Below are positions 16,940-24,730 of a stretch of DNA of 64,000 nt, piece after piece. Position numbers and translations under genes: made by a program. How positions within the stretch are numbered: the first letter of the stretch is position 1; the number at the start of each line of letters is the position of its first letter. The notes under the pieces are model-generated. The model made no database searches, was not told the DNA's origin, and was given only the letters and a program-made list of their open reading frames with translations. Origin of the DNA: Pseudoxanthomonas japonensis (GTDB lineage: Bacteria > Pseudomonadota > Gammaproteobacteria > Xanthomonadales > Xanthomonadaceae); assembly GCF_010093445.1 (NCBI RefSeq), contig NZ_PDWW01000001.1:186001-250000 (forward strand), in the 5' to 3' direction.

Positions 16940-18430
16940 TCAGCCGCGCCCATCCCGCGGCAGCATCGTCCATTCGAACGTGTAGTCCCATTGGTCGAAG
17001 TAGAGGTTGCCGCCCTTCCATTCCACTTCGCCGCGCTGCAGGTCCACGGTTTCGGACCGCACGTGCTGCTTGGCGGGGATGAACTCGCGCGAGTAGTCGT
17101 CGTTGAACGCCACGCGATAGGCATCCAGTCCGCCAAGATAGAACCAGCGCAGCGCCGGGTCGTCCGAGTCGAGCTGGCCGGTGGTCACGTCCATCGGCAC
17201 CCAGCCGTACGGCGCCAGATACAGCGCACCCCAGTCGTGCATGGTGTCGTGGCCTTCGACGTCTTCCGAATAGGCCCAGCCCGACTGCCAGCGCGCGGGG
17301 ATGCCGTTCATCCGCAGCAGCGTGATCAGCAGCAGCGTCTGCTGTCCGCAATCGGCATGGCCCGCGCGGAACGCGTGGTCGCTGATGTTGGTGATCGTGG
17401 AGTACTCGCGCGCACCGGCCCACGGAATGCGGTCCACGGCGGCGAACAGCTTCTGGGCGACGCGGTAGGGATTCTTTTCTCCGCCCACCACCTGCTCGCT
17501 GAAACGGCGGAGGTCGTCGTTGAAGACGACATGCGGCGCGCGCTCGGCGAGGAACGGAGCAAGTTCGGGCGTGGCGATCGCCGGCACCACGCGCTCGGGA
17601 TCAATCGCCACGCGGCGTGCGTGCACGGTGACTTCATACGTCACCGAGAACGTCGTCGGCACGCCGGCGACCGCCGGTTGCTCGAGATACGCGGTGCGCT
17701 GCAACGCGCGTTCCGGCGCCACCTGCGGACGCGCTGGCTGGCTGGTCACCAGCGCGATGGCCTCCTGCTGGCCCGCGATGGCGCGCGGGTACGGCAGCCA
17801 GGCGCGCACGGTTTCGCCCGCCGGCACGGCGTCGGGCTTCACGCTGAGGGTATGGGTGATGCGCACGCGACGCGGCAGCACGCTGGTTGCGCCGGTGGCT
17901 TTGGCGACCTGCACCACGTCGCGATGATGGCGGTGCAGCGCCTCATAGGGGCCCTGTGCGAAGGGCCGCACCGGCGGCGCTCGGCGCGCGGCGGCCTCCG
18001 GACTCAGCCGGAACAGGTTCGACACCGACCGGTTGAAGTAACGCGGCTCACCGTCGATATCCAGCCGCTCGATCAGCCCGGCACTGTCCCAGCGCTGGAA
18101 CTCGTCCTCGCCCAGATCCGGCACGTGCGTGCGGATGCGGTCGCGCACCGCGGTGGCGTCGAGGGTGAAGTCGAGGCGCATGCGTCGCATGCGCTCGCGC
18201 TGGAACAGCAGTGCCTCGCGGCCCGCCGTGTCCGCGTCGTGGCTTGCGAGTGCCTGCGCAATGGCGATTTCCGCGTCGCGGAACCGTCCCTGGTCGATAT
18301 CCGCGACGATAACGGCGAGAGGATCGCCCGCCGTGGCCAGGCCCGGCAGCGGGAGTACCATCGGCCACCCGCACAGCGACAGCCACGCAGCCATCCGGCG
18401 CCGGGTGCGCCTGCCGCGTTCTGTGGTCAT
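16940..18430 (-). CDS. Exported transglutaminase-like cysteine peptidase
   Basis: From the ATG at 18430 the product is 496 residues with a signal peptide (LSLCGWPMVLPLPGLATA). The transglutaminase-core triad is visible: Cys in HADCGQQTLL, His in MHDWGALYL and Asp in MDVTTG. Bacterial members are usually proteases or amide hydrolases rather than cross-linkers. An N-terminal helical region (about 40-180) precedes the core. A GTG at 18469 is a possible longer start, but the ATG with GGGAG 8 nt upstream begins the signal peptide. It heads the minus-strand arm of the locus; a peptide or wall-peptide substrate is an inference. Confidence 0.8.
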   Translation of the reverse strand: MTTERGRRTRRRMAAWLSLCGWPMVLPLPGLATAGDPLAVIVADIDQGRFRDAEIAIAQALASHDADTAGREALLFQRERMRRMRLDFTLDATAVRDRIRTHVPDLGEDEFQRWDSAGLIERLDIDGEPRYFNRSVSNLFRLSPEAAARRAPPVRPFAQGPYEALHRHHRDVVQVAKATGATSVLPRRVRITHTLSVKPDAVPAGETVRAWLPYPRAIAGQQEAIALVTSQPARPQVAPERALQRTAYLEQPAVAGVPTTFSVTYEVTVHARRVAIDPERVVPAIATPELAPFLAERAPHVVFNDDLRRFSEQVVGGEKNPYRVAQKLFAAVDRIPWAGAREYSTITNISDHAFRAGHADCGQQTLLLITLLRMNGIPARWQSGWAYSEDVEGHDTMHDWGALYLAPYGWVPMDVTTGQLDSDDPALRWFYLGGLDAYRVAFNDDYSREFIPAKQHVRSETVDLQRGEVEWKGGNLYFDQWDYTFEWTMLPRDGRG

Positions 18431-18486
18431 GTGCTGGCTCCCGCTCGCATCCACGTCGTACATCCCCACGCCGACTGGTCACGGCT

Positions 18487-18515
18487 GTGTAACACGGCAT
18501 GAACGGAAGGGTCAA
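18487..18515 (-). promoter_or_regulatory. Candidate sigma-70 promoter for the minus-strand arm
   Basis: On the minus strand TTGACC (18510-18515) and TTACAC (18487-18492) are separated by 17 bp, placing the transcription start near 18480, about 50 nt before the ATG at 18430. The same arrangement (TTGACT-17-TACACC) lies before TonB receptor 1, so the conserved 18-bp element covers the -35 box in both. Confidence 0.5.
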
Positions 18516-18559
18516 TAATTTATTCTTGATTTTTATAGCGGAAGAAATAAATATTCTTG
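18511..18559. promoter_or_regulatory. Shared composite operator B in the divergent promoter region
   Basis: GTCAATAATTTATTCTTG (18511-18528) differs from the element at 12912-12929 at one base, the centre of the palindrome AATAAWTTATT. AATATTCTTG (18550-18559) matches the second block at 9 of 10 positions with identical offset. The element lies between the divergent transglutaminase and C40 peptidase genes. It covers the minus-strand -35 box and a possible plus-strand promoter (TTGATT at 18526, TAAATA at 18548, 16-bp spacer), so one bound regulator could control both arms. Confidence 0.65.
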
Positions 18560-18621
18560 TGGAAACGGTCCCCGGCATGGCGTCATGTTGTCGGAGGGAT
18601 GGGTCTGACGGAGGGGAGTGG

Positions 18622-20088
18622 ATGAACGCATCGATGCCGTACCGGCCCTTGGGCCGGCCAGCCAGGGCTGGGTTCGCTGGACCGGATGGGCGCGTGAAAG
18701 CCCTCGCCCTGCTCGGCCTGTTGGCCGCGGGCCTGCCCGCCTTTGCCCGCGACCCGCTGCCCGTTCCCGCCCATGCCGTCATCGGCGTACAGGAGCGCCA
18801 CCTCCAAGCGGACGACTGGATCCGCCGCCTGGCCCAGCCGGACCGGCTGCTGCTGGACGACGCCGGTGTGGCAGCGCAGAACGACCGCATGCGGAAGGAC
18901 GACCGGCATGTCCATGTACTGCAGGACCTGCCCGCCGCCTTCACTCGCGCACAGGTCCGCGGCTGGCTGGATCCGCTGTCCGCTCCGCCGACCCGCACCC
19001 TCTACGACGATCAGGGCCGGGAAGTCACGAAGCCGCAGCTGGCGGCCATCGCCGCCAATGCCGCCGTCGACGCGGTCGCCGCGAACACAACCGCACGCTA
19101 CGGCCTGGTCGTGCACCGCGCCGACCTGCGCACCTTCCCGACCCGCCAGCGCGTCTTCAGCAGCCGGGGGGACACCGACATCGACCGCTTCCAGGAGAGC
19201 GCGCTGTTCCCGGGCACACCGGTGGTGATCGCGCACACCAGCGCCGACGGCGACTGGTACTTCGTGGTGAGCCCGCGGTATGCCGCGTGGATCGAGAAGC
19301 GGTTCGTCGGCGAAGGCCCCCGCGAGGCGGTGTTCGGCTACGGCACGGGCGCGTCCGCCCTGGTGGTGACCGGCGCCACCGCGCGCACGGTCTACAACCC
19401 GGAGGAGCCCGGTCTGTCCGCGCTGCAGCTGGACATGGGTGTCCGTGTCCCGGTGCTGGCCGACTGGCCCGCGAACAAGCCGGTGAACGGCCAGCATCCC
19501 TATACCTCGCACGTCATCCAGTTGCCGGTACGTCGTGACGACGGAACGCTCGCGCTGCTGCCAGCACTGCTGCCGCGGACCGCCGACGTCGCACCGGACT
19601 ACCTGCCTTACACCTCCGCCAACCTGCTCCGCCAGAGCTTCAAGTTCCTCGGCGAGCGCTACGGCTGGGGCCACCGCTACGACAGCCGCGATTGCAGCGG
19701 CTTCGTGTCGGAGGTCTACCAGAGCATGGGCATCGTGCTGCCGCGCAATACCAGCGCGCAGGCCGTCAGCCCGGCGCTGGAGCGCATCGGCTTCGACGCC
19801 GGCGACAGCCACGAAAAACGCCTGGCCGTGCTGCGCACGCTGCAGGTCGGCGACCTGGTCTACATCCCGGGCCACGTCATGATGGTGATCGGCCACGACA
19901 ACGGCACCACCTACACCATCCACGACACCACCGGCATCACCTGGCGCGGCCCCGACGGCAACGTCGTCCGCACCACCCTCAACTCGGTCGCCGTCACTCC
20001 GCTGGAGCCCTTGCTGTTCAACAGCGAGCAGCCCACCGTCGACCGCATCACCGCCATCCAGCGCGTCCGTCCCCAAGGGGCTCCATGA
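18622..20088 (+). CDS. YkfC-like NlpC/P60 (C40) gamma-D-glutamyl endopeptidase with SH3-type domains, exported
   Basis: The product is 488 residues from the ATG at 18622, which follows GAGGGG by 5 nt. An in-frame extension to 18499 would run through the operator and lacks signal-peptide character. After a signal peptide (LALLGLLAAGLPAFA) come SH3-like segments (about 110-300) and a C-terminal NlpC/P60 domain with catalytic Cys358 (RDCSGF), His418 (PGHVMMVIGH) and His434 (IHDTTG). YkfC cuts the D-Glu-gamma-diaminopimelate bond of murein tripeptides, leaving L-Ala-D-Glu. Its stop overlaps the epimerase start (ATGA), matching ykfB-ykfC pairing in Bacillus. Here, unlike in Bacillus, it is exported. 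Confidence 0.87.
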   Translation: MNASMPYRPLGRPARAGFAGPDGRVKALALLGLLAAGLPAFARDPLPVPAHAVIGVQERHLQADDWIRRLAQPDRLLLDDAGVAAQNDRMRKDDRHVHVLQDLPAAFTRAQVRGWLDPLSAPPTRTLYDDQGREVTKPQLAAIAANAAVDAVAANTTARYGLVVHRADLRTFPTRQRVFSSRGDTDIDRFQESALFPGTPVVIAHTSADGDWYFVVSPRYAAWIEKRFVGEGPREAVFGYGTGASALVVTGATARTVYNPEEPGLSALQLDMGVRVPVLADWPANKPVNGQHPYTSHVIQLPVRRDDGTLALLPALLPRTADVAPDYLPYTSANLLRQSFKFLGERYGWGHRYDSRDCSGFVSEVYQSMGIVLPRNTSAQAVSPALERIGFDAGDSHEKRLAVLRTLQVGDLVYIPGHVMMVIGHDNGTTYTIHDTTGITWRGPDGNVVRTTLNSVAVTPLEPLLFNSEQPTVDRITAIQRVRPQGAP

Positions 20089-21182
20089 AGATCACCGACA
20101 TCACCTTCGGCATGCTGCGCGTGCCGCTCAAGACACCGTTCAAGACCGCGCTGCGCACCGTCGACACGGTGGAAGACATCGTGGTCATCGTGAAGACCGA
20201 TACCGGCCACGTCGGTTACGGCGAAGCGCCAGCCACGGCGGTGATCACCGGCGACACGCACGGCTCGATCATCGAGGCCATCGGCAAGTTCATCCGGCCG
20301 CGGCTGATCGGCCAGGACGTCGCCAACCTCAACCACATCACCGACCTCATCCAGACAGCGCTCGAGCGCAACACCAGCGCCAAGGCGGCGGTCGAAATCG
20401 CGGTGTACGACCTGTGGGCGCAGCTGTACGACGCACCGCTGTACAAGATGCTGGGCGGCGGCGACCCCGTCATCACCACCGACATCACCATCAGCGTGGA
20501 CTACATCGACAAGATGGTCGCCGATTCGATCAGCGCGGTGGAGCGCGGTTTCGAATCGTTGAAGATCAAGGTCGGCAAGGACATCGGCCTGGACATCGAG
20601 CGCGTCAAGGCGATCTATTCCGCCGTCGAAGGCCGTGCGCTGCTGCGTCTGGACGCCAACCAGGGCTGGACCGCCAAGCAGGCGGTGTTCGCCATGCAGC
20701 ACCTGGAAGACGCCGGCGTGGTGCTGGAATTGCTCGAGCAGCCGGTCAAGGCGCGCGACCTGGACGGCCTGAAGTACGTCACCGACCGCGTGCATACGCC
20801 GGTGATGGCGGACGAGAGTGTGTTCGGCCCCACCGAAGTCATCGACCTGATCAAGATGCGCGCGGCCGACATCATCAACATCAAGCTGATGAAGACCGGC
20901 GGTATTTCCAACGCCATCCGCATCGCCGATATCGCCTCGCTGTACGGCGTCGAGTGCATGATCGGCTGCATGATCGAGACCAGCATCAGCGTGGCGGCCG
21001 CCGTGCACGTGGCCGCGGCGAAGGCCAACGTCATCACCAAGGTGGACCTGGATGGCCCGTCACTGGGCCAGTTCAACCCGGTCGAAGGCGGGGTGATCTT
21101 CAACGAGTCGGAAATCACCATTACCGAGGCGCCCGGCCTGGGTATCCGCGAGATCCGCGGCCTGGAGATGCTGCCGGGCTGA
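20085..21182 (+). CDS. L-Ala-D/L-Glu epimerase (dipeptide epimerase, enolase superfamily)
   Basis: The product is 365 residues, typical for muconate-lactonising-enzyme-group epimerases. The barrel carries K-x-K at 160-162 (LKIKVGK), metal ligand Asp190 (DANQGW), the Glu of ELLEQP, the Asp of MADES and the opposite lysine in IKLMKTGG (267-270). These enzymes invert the D-Glu of L-Ala-D-Glu so that ordinary peptidases can use the dipeptide; this is a late step of murein-peptide degradation, in the cytoplasm. It overlaps the C40 peptidase gene by 4 bp. Other dipeptide specificities exist, but the neighbours support L-Ala-D-Glu. Confidence 0.92.
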   Translation: MKITDITFGMLRVPLKTPFKTALRTVDTVEDIVVIVKTDTGHVGYGEAPATAVITGDTHGSIIEAIGKFIRPRLIGQDVANLNHITDLIQTALERNTSAKAAVEIAVYDLWAQLYDAPLYKMLGGGDPVITTDITISVDYIDKMVADSISAVERGFESLKIKVGKDIGLDIERVKAIYSAVEGRALLRLDANQGWTAKQAVFAMQHLEDAGVVLELLEQPVKARDLDGLKYVTDRVHTPVMADESVFGPTEVIDLIKMRAADIINIKLMKTGGISNAIRIADIASLYGVECMIGCMIETSISVAAAVHVAAAKANVITKVDLDGPSLGQFNPVEGGVIFNESEITITEAPGLGIREIRGLEMLPG

Positions 21183-21236
21183 GCCCGGTGGCGATGGCCC
21201 GTTGTCAGCACCGTCCTCCGCCATCACACTCGCGCC

Positions 21237-22094
21237 ATGACAACGTCCCTGGTGAAGATCCGCTCCGAACGCGACCAGATGTCGGCCATCGAGCGCCGCA
21301 TCGCCGACTTCATCCTCGACAACGCGCACCTGCTGCGCGACTACTCCTCCCAGCAGCTGGCCAGCGCGCTGGGCATCAGCCAGTCGAGCGTGGTGAAGTT
21401 CGCGCAGAAGTTCGGCTTCAAGGGCTACCCGGACCTCAAGTACACCATCGGCGAAGCCGTCGCCCGCAACGGCAACGGCCAGGCGTTGCCGCCGGACGCC
21501 GCGCAGGACGATGCCGTGGATGCCTATGGGCAGCTGCAGGACAGCCTTCGCCGCAGCAAGATGGCGGCCGAGGAGGAAACCCGCAGCCTCAACCCGCGCA
21601 CGCACATCGAGCCGATCGTGGAACTGATCGACCACGCCGGCAAGGTGTTCGTCTGCGGGCTGGGCGACGATGGCCTGTTCGCGCGCGAGTTCGCCATGCG
21701 GCTGTCGCTGCTGGGCCTGCTGACGGTGCATCACGCCGACCCCATCCTGATGATGGCCAACCTGTCGGCGGCGCGTCCGGGCGATGTGCTACTGATGTTC
21801 TCCGAGTTCGGCAAGCTGCCCGAGCTGTCGCAGGTCAGCCGCCAGTTCCAGGCCTGCGAGGGCAAGGTCATTTCGATCACCCGCCACACCGCCAACCCGC
21901 TGCGCGCGCACGCGGACGCGGCGCTGGTGATCTCGGCGCACGATCCGGCGCCGCACGTGGAGCAACTGCTGTACCGCTCGTCGCTGCAGTCGCTGCTGGA
22001 TTTCGTCTTCGTGCTGCTGTGCCAGTCCAATCCGGACCGCAACCGCCAGCTCGCCATCAATCTCGAACGCATCCATCACCTGCTGGAGTCGTGA
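21237..22094 (+). CDS. MurR/RpiR-family transcriptional regulator (HTH + SIS domain)
   Basis: This 285-residue protein has an N-terminal RpiR helix-turn-helix (about residues 1-77, with YSSQQLASALGISQSSVVKF) and a SIS sugar-phosphate-binding domain (about 110-270, with FVCGLGDDGLFAREF and ISITRHTANPLRAHAD). Family members such as MurR sense phosphosugars like MurNAc-6-phosphate and usually act as repressors. It is the only regulator inside the locus and is the likely binder of the shared elements at 12912-12960 and 18511-18559. Its stop shares one base with the next start. Its ligand is not known. Confidence 0.9.
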   Translation: MTTSLVKIRSERDQMSAIERRIADFILDNAHLLRDYSSQQLASALGISQSSVVKFAQKFGFKGYPDLKYTIGEAVARNGNGQALPPDAAQDDAVDAYGQLQDSLRRSKMAAEEETRSLNPRTHIEPIVELIDHAGKVFVCGLGDDGLFAREFAMRLSLLGLLTVHHADPILMMANLSAARPGDVLLMFSEFGKLPELSQVSRQFQACEGKVISITRHTANPLRAHADAALVISAHDPAPHVEQLLYRSSLQSLLDFVFVLLCQSNPDRNRQLAINLERIHHLLES

Positions 22095-22885
22095 TGTCCC
22101 TACCGTCGTTACCTTACCTCTCCCGGTCTCTCGCCCTGGCCGCTGTCCTGCTCACCGGCACCGCCCATGCGATGGCAGCCGACGCGTCGGCACCGGCCGC
22201 ATCGTCCTGGCGCGATGCGCGCCAACTGGTGCTGGTGGTAACCGATGGCTGGGACGCGACGACCGGCACGCTGCAGCGCTTCGAGCTCCGCGACGGACGC
22301 TGGCAGGCGGTCGCTCCGGCGGCTCCGATCGCCGTCGGCCGGAACGGTGCGGCGTGGGGCCTGGGCCTGCACCCCGCGCAGGCGCAGGGACCGCAGAAGC
22401 AGGAAGGGGACGGCCGCGCGCCGGCGGGGGTGTTCACGCTCGGCGAAGCGTTCGGTTACGCGGCCAAGGCCGACACCGCCATGCCCTACCGCGCGATGCA
22501 GGCGACCAGCTACTGCATCGATGTTCCGGATTCGCCGCTGTACAACCGCATCATCGATACGCGCACCGAAGGCGAGGCCGCCGCGAAAGGCTCGACCGAG
22601 CCCATGCGACTGGACCTGCACAATCAGGGCGACATCCGTTACCGCGAAGGTCTGGTGATCGGCCACAACCCGAAGGCCACGCCACGCGCCGGCAGCTGCA
22701 TCTTCGCGCACCTGTGGCGCACGCCAGGCGAACCTACCGCCGGGTGCACGGCGATGGCATCCGAGACGATGGACAGCGTTCTGGCCTGGCTGCGTCCCGA
22801 CGCGCGCCCGGTCTTCGTGCTGCTGCCCCGCGCCGAGTACACCCGCCTCGCCCATGACTGGCAGTTGCCGGAGGCGACACGATGA
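22094..22885 (+). CDS. Exported L,D-transpeptidase (YkuD) domain protein
   Basis: This 263-residue protein has a signal peptide ending THAMAAD. The C-terminal half matches the YkuD fold seen in proteins annotated as L,D-transpeptidases or L,D-carboxypeptidases: catalytic His in FAHLWRTPG and Cys218 in TAGCTAM. The usual HGC is replaced by AGC. Such enzymes exchange or trim bonds at diaminopimelate in stem peptides. It overlaps the RpiR gene by 1 bp and the symporter gene by 4 bp, so it belongs to the operon. Hydrolysis rather than cross-linking would suit the degradative context, but this is inferred. Confidence 0.8.
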   Translation: MSLPSLPYLSRSLALAAVLLTGTAHAMAADASAPAASSWRDARQLVLVVTDGWDATTGTLQRFELRDGRWQAVAPAAPIAVGRNGAAWGLGLHPAQAQGPQKQEGDGRAPAGVFTLGEAFGYAAKADTAMPYRAMQATSYCIDVPDSPLYNRIIDTRTEGEAAAKGSTEPMRLDLHNQGDIRYREGLVIGHNPKATPRAGSCIFAHLWRTPGEPTAGCTAMASETMDSVLAWLRPDARPVFVLLPRAEYTRLAHDWQLPEATR

Positions 22886-24138
22886 GGTGGCCGGGCGCCA
22901 CCGCGCGCGTTCTCCTCGGGCTTGGAGCCGGCGCGATCGTCGGCTTGTCGCTGGCGCACTGGTCGCCGACCAGCGCCGCCACGGCGGTGGCCATCGCGCA
23001 ACCGATCGGCAAGCTGTGGCTCAGCGGCTTGCAGATGACGGTGGTCCCGCTGGTGCTGTCGCTGGTGATCCTCGGTGTCGCCACCGCCAGCGATGCCGCC
23101 GCCTCCGGCCGTGTCGCGCGGCGGGCGATGGTGGTGTTCATCTCCCTGCTGTCGCTGTTCGCCGCCTATGCGGCCATCGTCGCGCCGCTGGTGCTGTCTA
23201 TGGTGCCGCCCAGCGAAGCGCTGACCGCCACGCTGCACGGCACGCTGCCGCCCGCCGGAGCGACCGGCGCGCCGGCGCTCGCCGACTGGATCGGTTCCAT
23301 CGTGCCCAGCAACGCCATCATGGCTGCCGCGCAAGGCGCGATGCTGCCGGTGGTCGTGTTCGCGCTGTTCTTCGGATTCGCCCTCACCCGCGTGCAGGAA
23401 GACCGCCGCGCGCAGGTCATCGGCTTCTGCCACGGCATTGCCGACACCATGATCGTGATCGTGCGCTGGATGTTGCTGGCCGCGCCGATCGGCGTGTTCG
23501 CGCTGGTGCTCGCCGTTTGCGCGCAGGCCGGCATCGGCGTGATCGGCGCGTTGGCAGGCTACATCGCGCTCCAGTGCGGGATGTACCTGGGCGCGACCCT
23601 GATCTGTTACGCGCTGGTGGCCGTGTTCGCGCGCCAATCGCCGCTCGCCTTCGCCAAGGCGATCCTGCCTGCCCAGGTCGTGGCCGCCAGCACACAGTCT
23701 TCACTGGCGTCGCTACCGGCGATGGTGGAGAGCGCCCGCTTCCGTCTGGGCCATCCGCGTGCCGTCGCCGCCCTGGTGCTGCCGATGGCCGTCACGCTGT
23801 TCCGCATCACCAGCCCGATCCAGTACATCGTCGCGGCATGCTTCGTCGCTTGGGCCTACGGTATCGAGGTCAACGCCGTGACGCTCGCCGCTGGCGCTGC
23901 GCTCGCCGTGGTGATCAGTCTCGGCTCCATCGGCCTGCCGGGGCAGGTGAGCTTCATGGCGACGGTCATGCCGGTGACGCAATCGATGGGCCTGCCGATC
24001 GAACCACTGGGTCTTCTGCTTGCGGTGGACACCATCCCCGACGTATTCGCCACCACCGGCAACGTCACCGGCGACCTGACCGCCACCAGCATCGTCGCGC
24101 GCCAGTCGCCCGACGCCAGGGATGGCGATGATGGCTGA
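22882..24138 (+). CDS. DAACS-family dicarboxylate/amino-acid:cation symporter
   Basis: The product is 418 residues with about eight hydrophobic membrane segments and reentrant-loop features of the GltP/GltPh family: the Ser-rich AASTQSSLASLPAM hairpin, the MAVTLFRITSPIQYI helix in place of the usual NMDGT motif, and the DTIPDVFATTGNVTGDL C-terminal helix. Family members import glutamate, aspartate, Ser/Thr or C4-dicarboxylates with Na+ or H+. As last gene of the operon, overlapping its predecessor by 4 bp, it may carry glutamate or another cleavage product across the inner membrane. The atypical substrate-site residues leave specificity open. Confidence 0.85.
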   Translation: MRWPGATARVLLGLGAGAIVGLSLAHWSPTSAATAVAIAQPIGKLWLSGLQMTVVPLVLSLVILGVATASDAAASGRVARRAMVVFISLLSLFAAYAAIVAPLVLSMVPPSEALTATLHGTLPPAGATGAPALADWIGSIVPSNAIMAAAQGAMLPVVVFALFFGFALTRVQEDRRAQVIGFCHGIADTMIVIVRWMLLAAPIGVFALVLAVCAQAGIGVIGALAGYIALQCGMYLGATLICYALVAVFARQSPLAFAKAILPAQVVAASTQSSLASLPAMVESARFRLGHPRAVAALVLPMAVTLFRITSPIQYIVAACFVAWAYGIEVNAVTLAAGAALAVVISLGSIGLPGQVSFMATVMPVTQSMGLPIEPLGLLLAVDTIPDVFATTGNVTGDLTATSIVARQSPDARDGDDG

Positions 24139-24257
24139 GCGCGCAGCGACTCGACGACTGCTCCCAGGCAGCGTGCTGCACCCGTTCAACGGCCTTGAAC
24201 GCACCGACCCAGCCAGCGCCATCAGATCCAGAGAGGGGAGCGTTGTACCCCATCACT

Positions 24258-24298
24258 GCATCAGACGGTGGGCGTGACACGACTACCCGTCTGGATGC
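24258..24298. repeat. Imperfect hairpin after the plus-strand operon
   Basis: GCATCAGACGG (24258-24268) can pair with CCGTCTGGATGC (24287-24298), apart from one bulged base, around an 18-nt loop. It lies about 120 nt past the symporter stop and has no T tract, so a terminator role is only possible. Confidence 0.35.
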
Positions 24299-24307
24299 AG
24301 CGGTCCT

Positions 24308-24730
24308 TCAGAAGGGAGTGAATCGCGGCCCTGCGCGACGCGCGATGGATGCCGGATGGCGTGAGAGCTGGTAGTCACTGACAAGCCGTCGCAGTGGATC
24401 GGCCACGTCGGCATGCGCGTGCAATGACGCGATCACCTCGTCCCACAGCCCGCTTTGCGCCCAGCGCGTGAACCTGACATAGACGCTGTGCCATGGCCCC
24501 CATGCCTTCGGAAGGCGTCCCCAGGGCTGTCGCGTCATGGCGATCCACAGCACCGCCTCAAGAAATGCGCGTGTCCTGACGCCATTGCGCGCGCGCGCGC
24601 GGACGAGGGGTGGCAACGTCGCCACGACAGCGCTCCAGCGCGCCTCGTCCAACTGCAGTGTGGCGACCGAATCGTCCATTCCGACATCCCCGGCGATCGT
24701 CCCCCGGCTCCCATCCCACTCTTCCCTCAT
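24308..24730 (-). CDS. Orphan DUF4096 (IS5-family OrfA-like) protein
   Basis: This 140-residue protein contains the pattern found at the N-terminus of IS5-group transposases: LPPLVRARARNGVRTRAFLE, then QPWGRLPKAWGPWHSVYVRF and RWAQSGLWDEV. No catalytic DDE part, second ORF or terminal inverted repeats could be found beside it. AGGAGG lies 6 nt before the ATG and the frame is open, so it may be expressed. It may be a remnant of a lost insertion sequence or a solo DNA-binding protein; such orphans occur in xanthomonads. Function is unknown. Confidence 0.65.
   Translation of the reverse strand: MREEWDGSRGTIAGDVGMDDSVATLQLDEARWSAVVATLPPLVRARARNGVRTRAFLEAVLWIAMTRQPWGRLPKAWGPWHSVYVRFTRWAQSGLWDEVIASLHAHADVADPLRRLVSDYQLSRHPASIARRAGPRFTPF

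Noticed and set aside
20414-22093. A long plus-strand frame running across the epimerase and RpiR genes into the YkuD gene
   Set aside because: The upstream part is an Arg/His/Gly-rich shadow. The real YkuD-domain start is the ATG at 22094 with a signal peptide, overlapping the RpiR stop.
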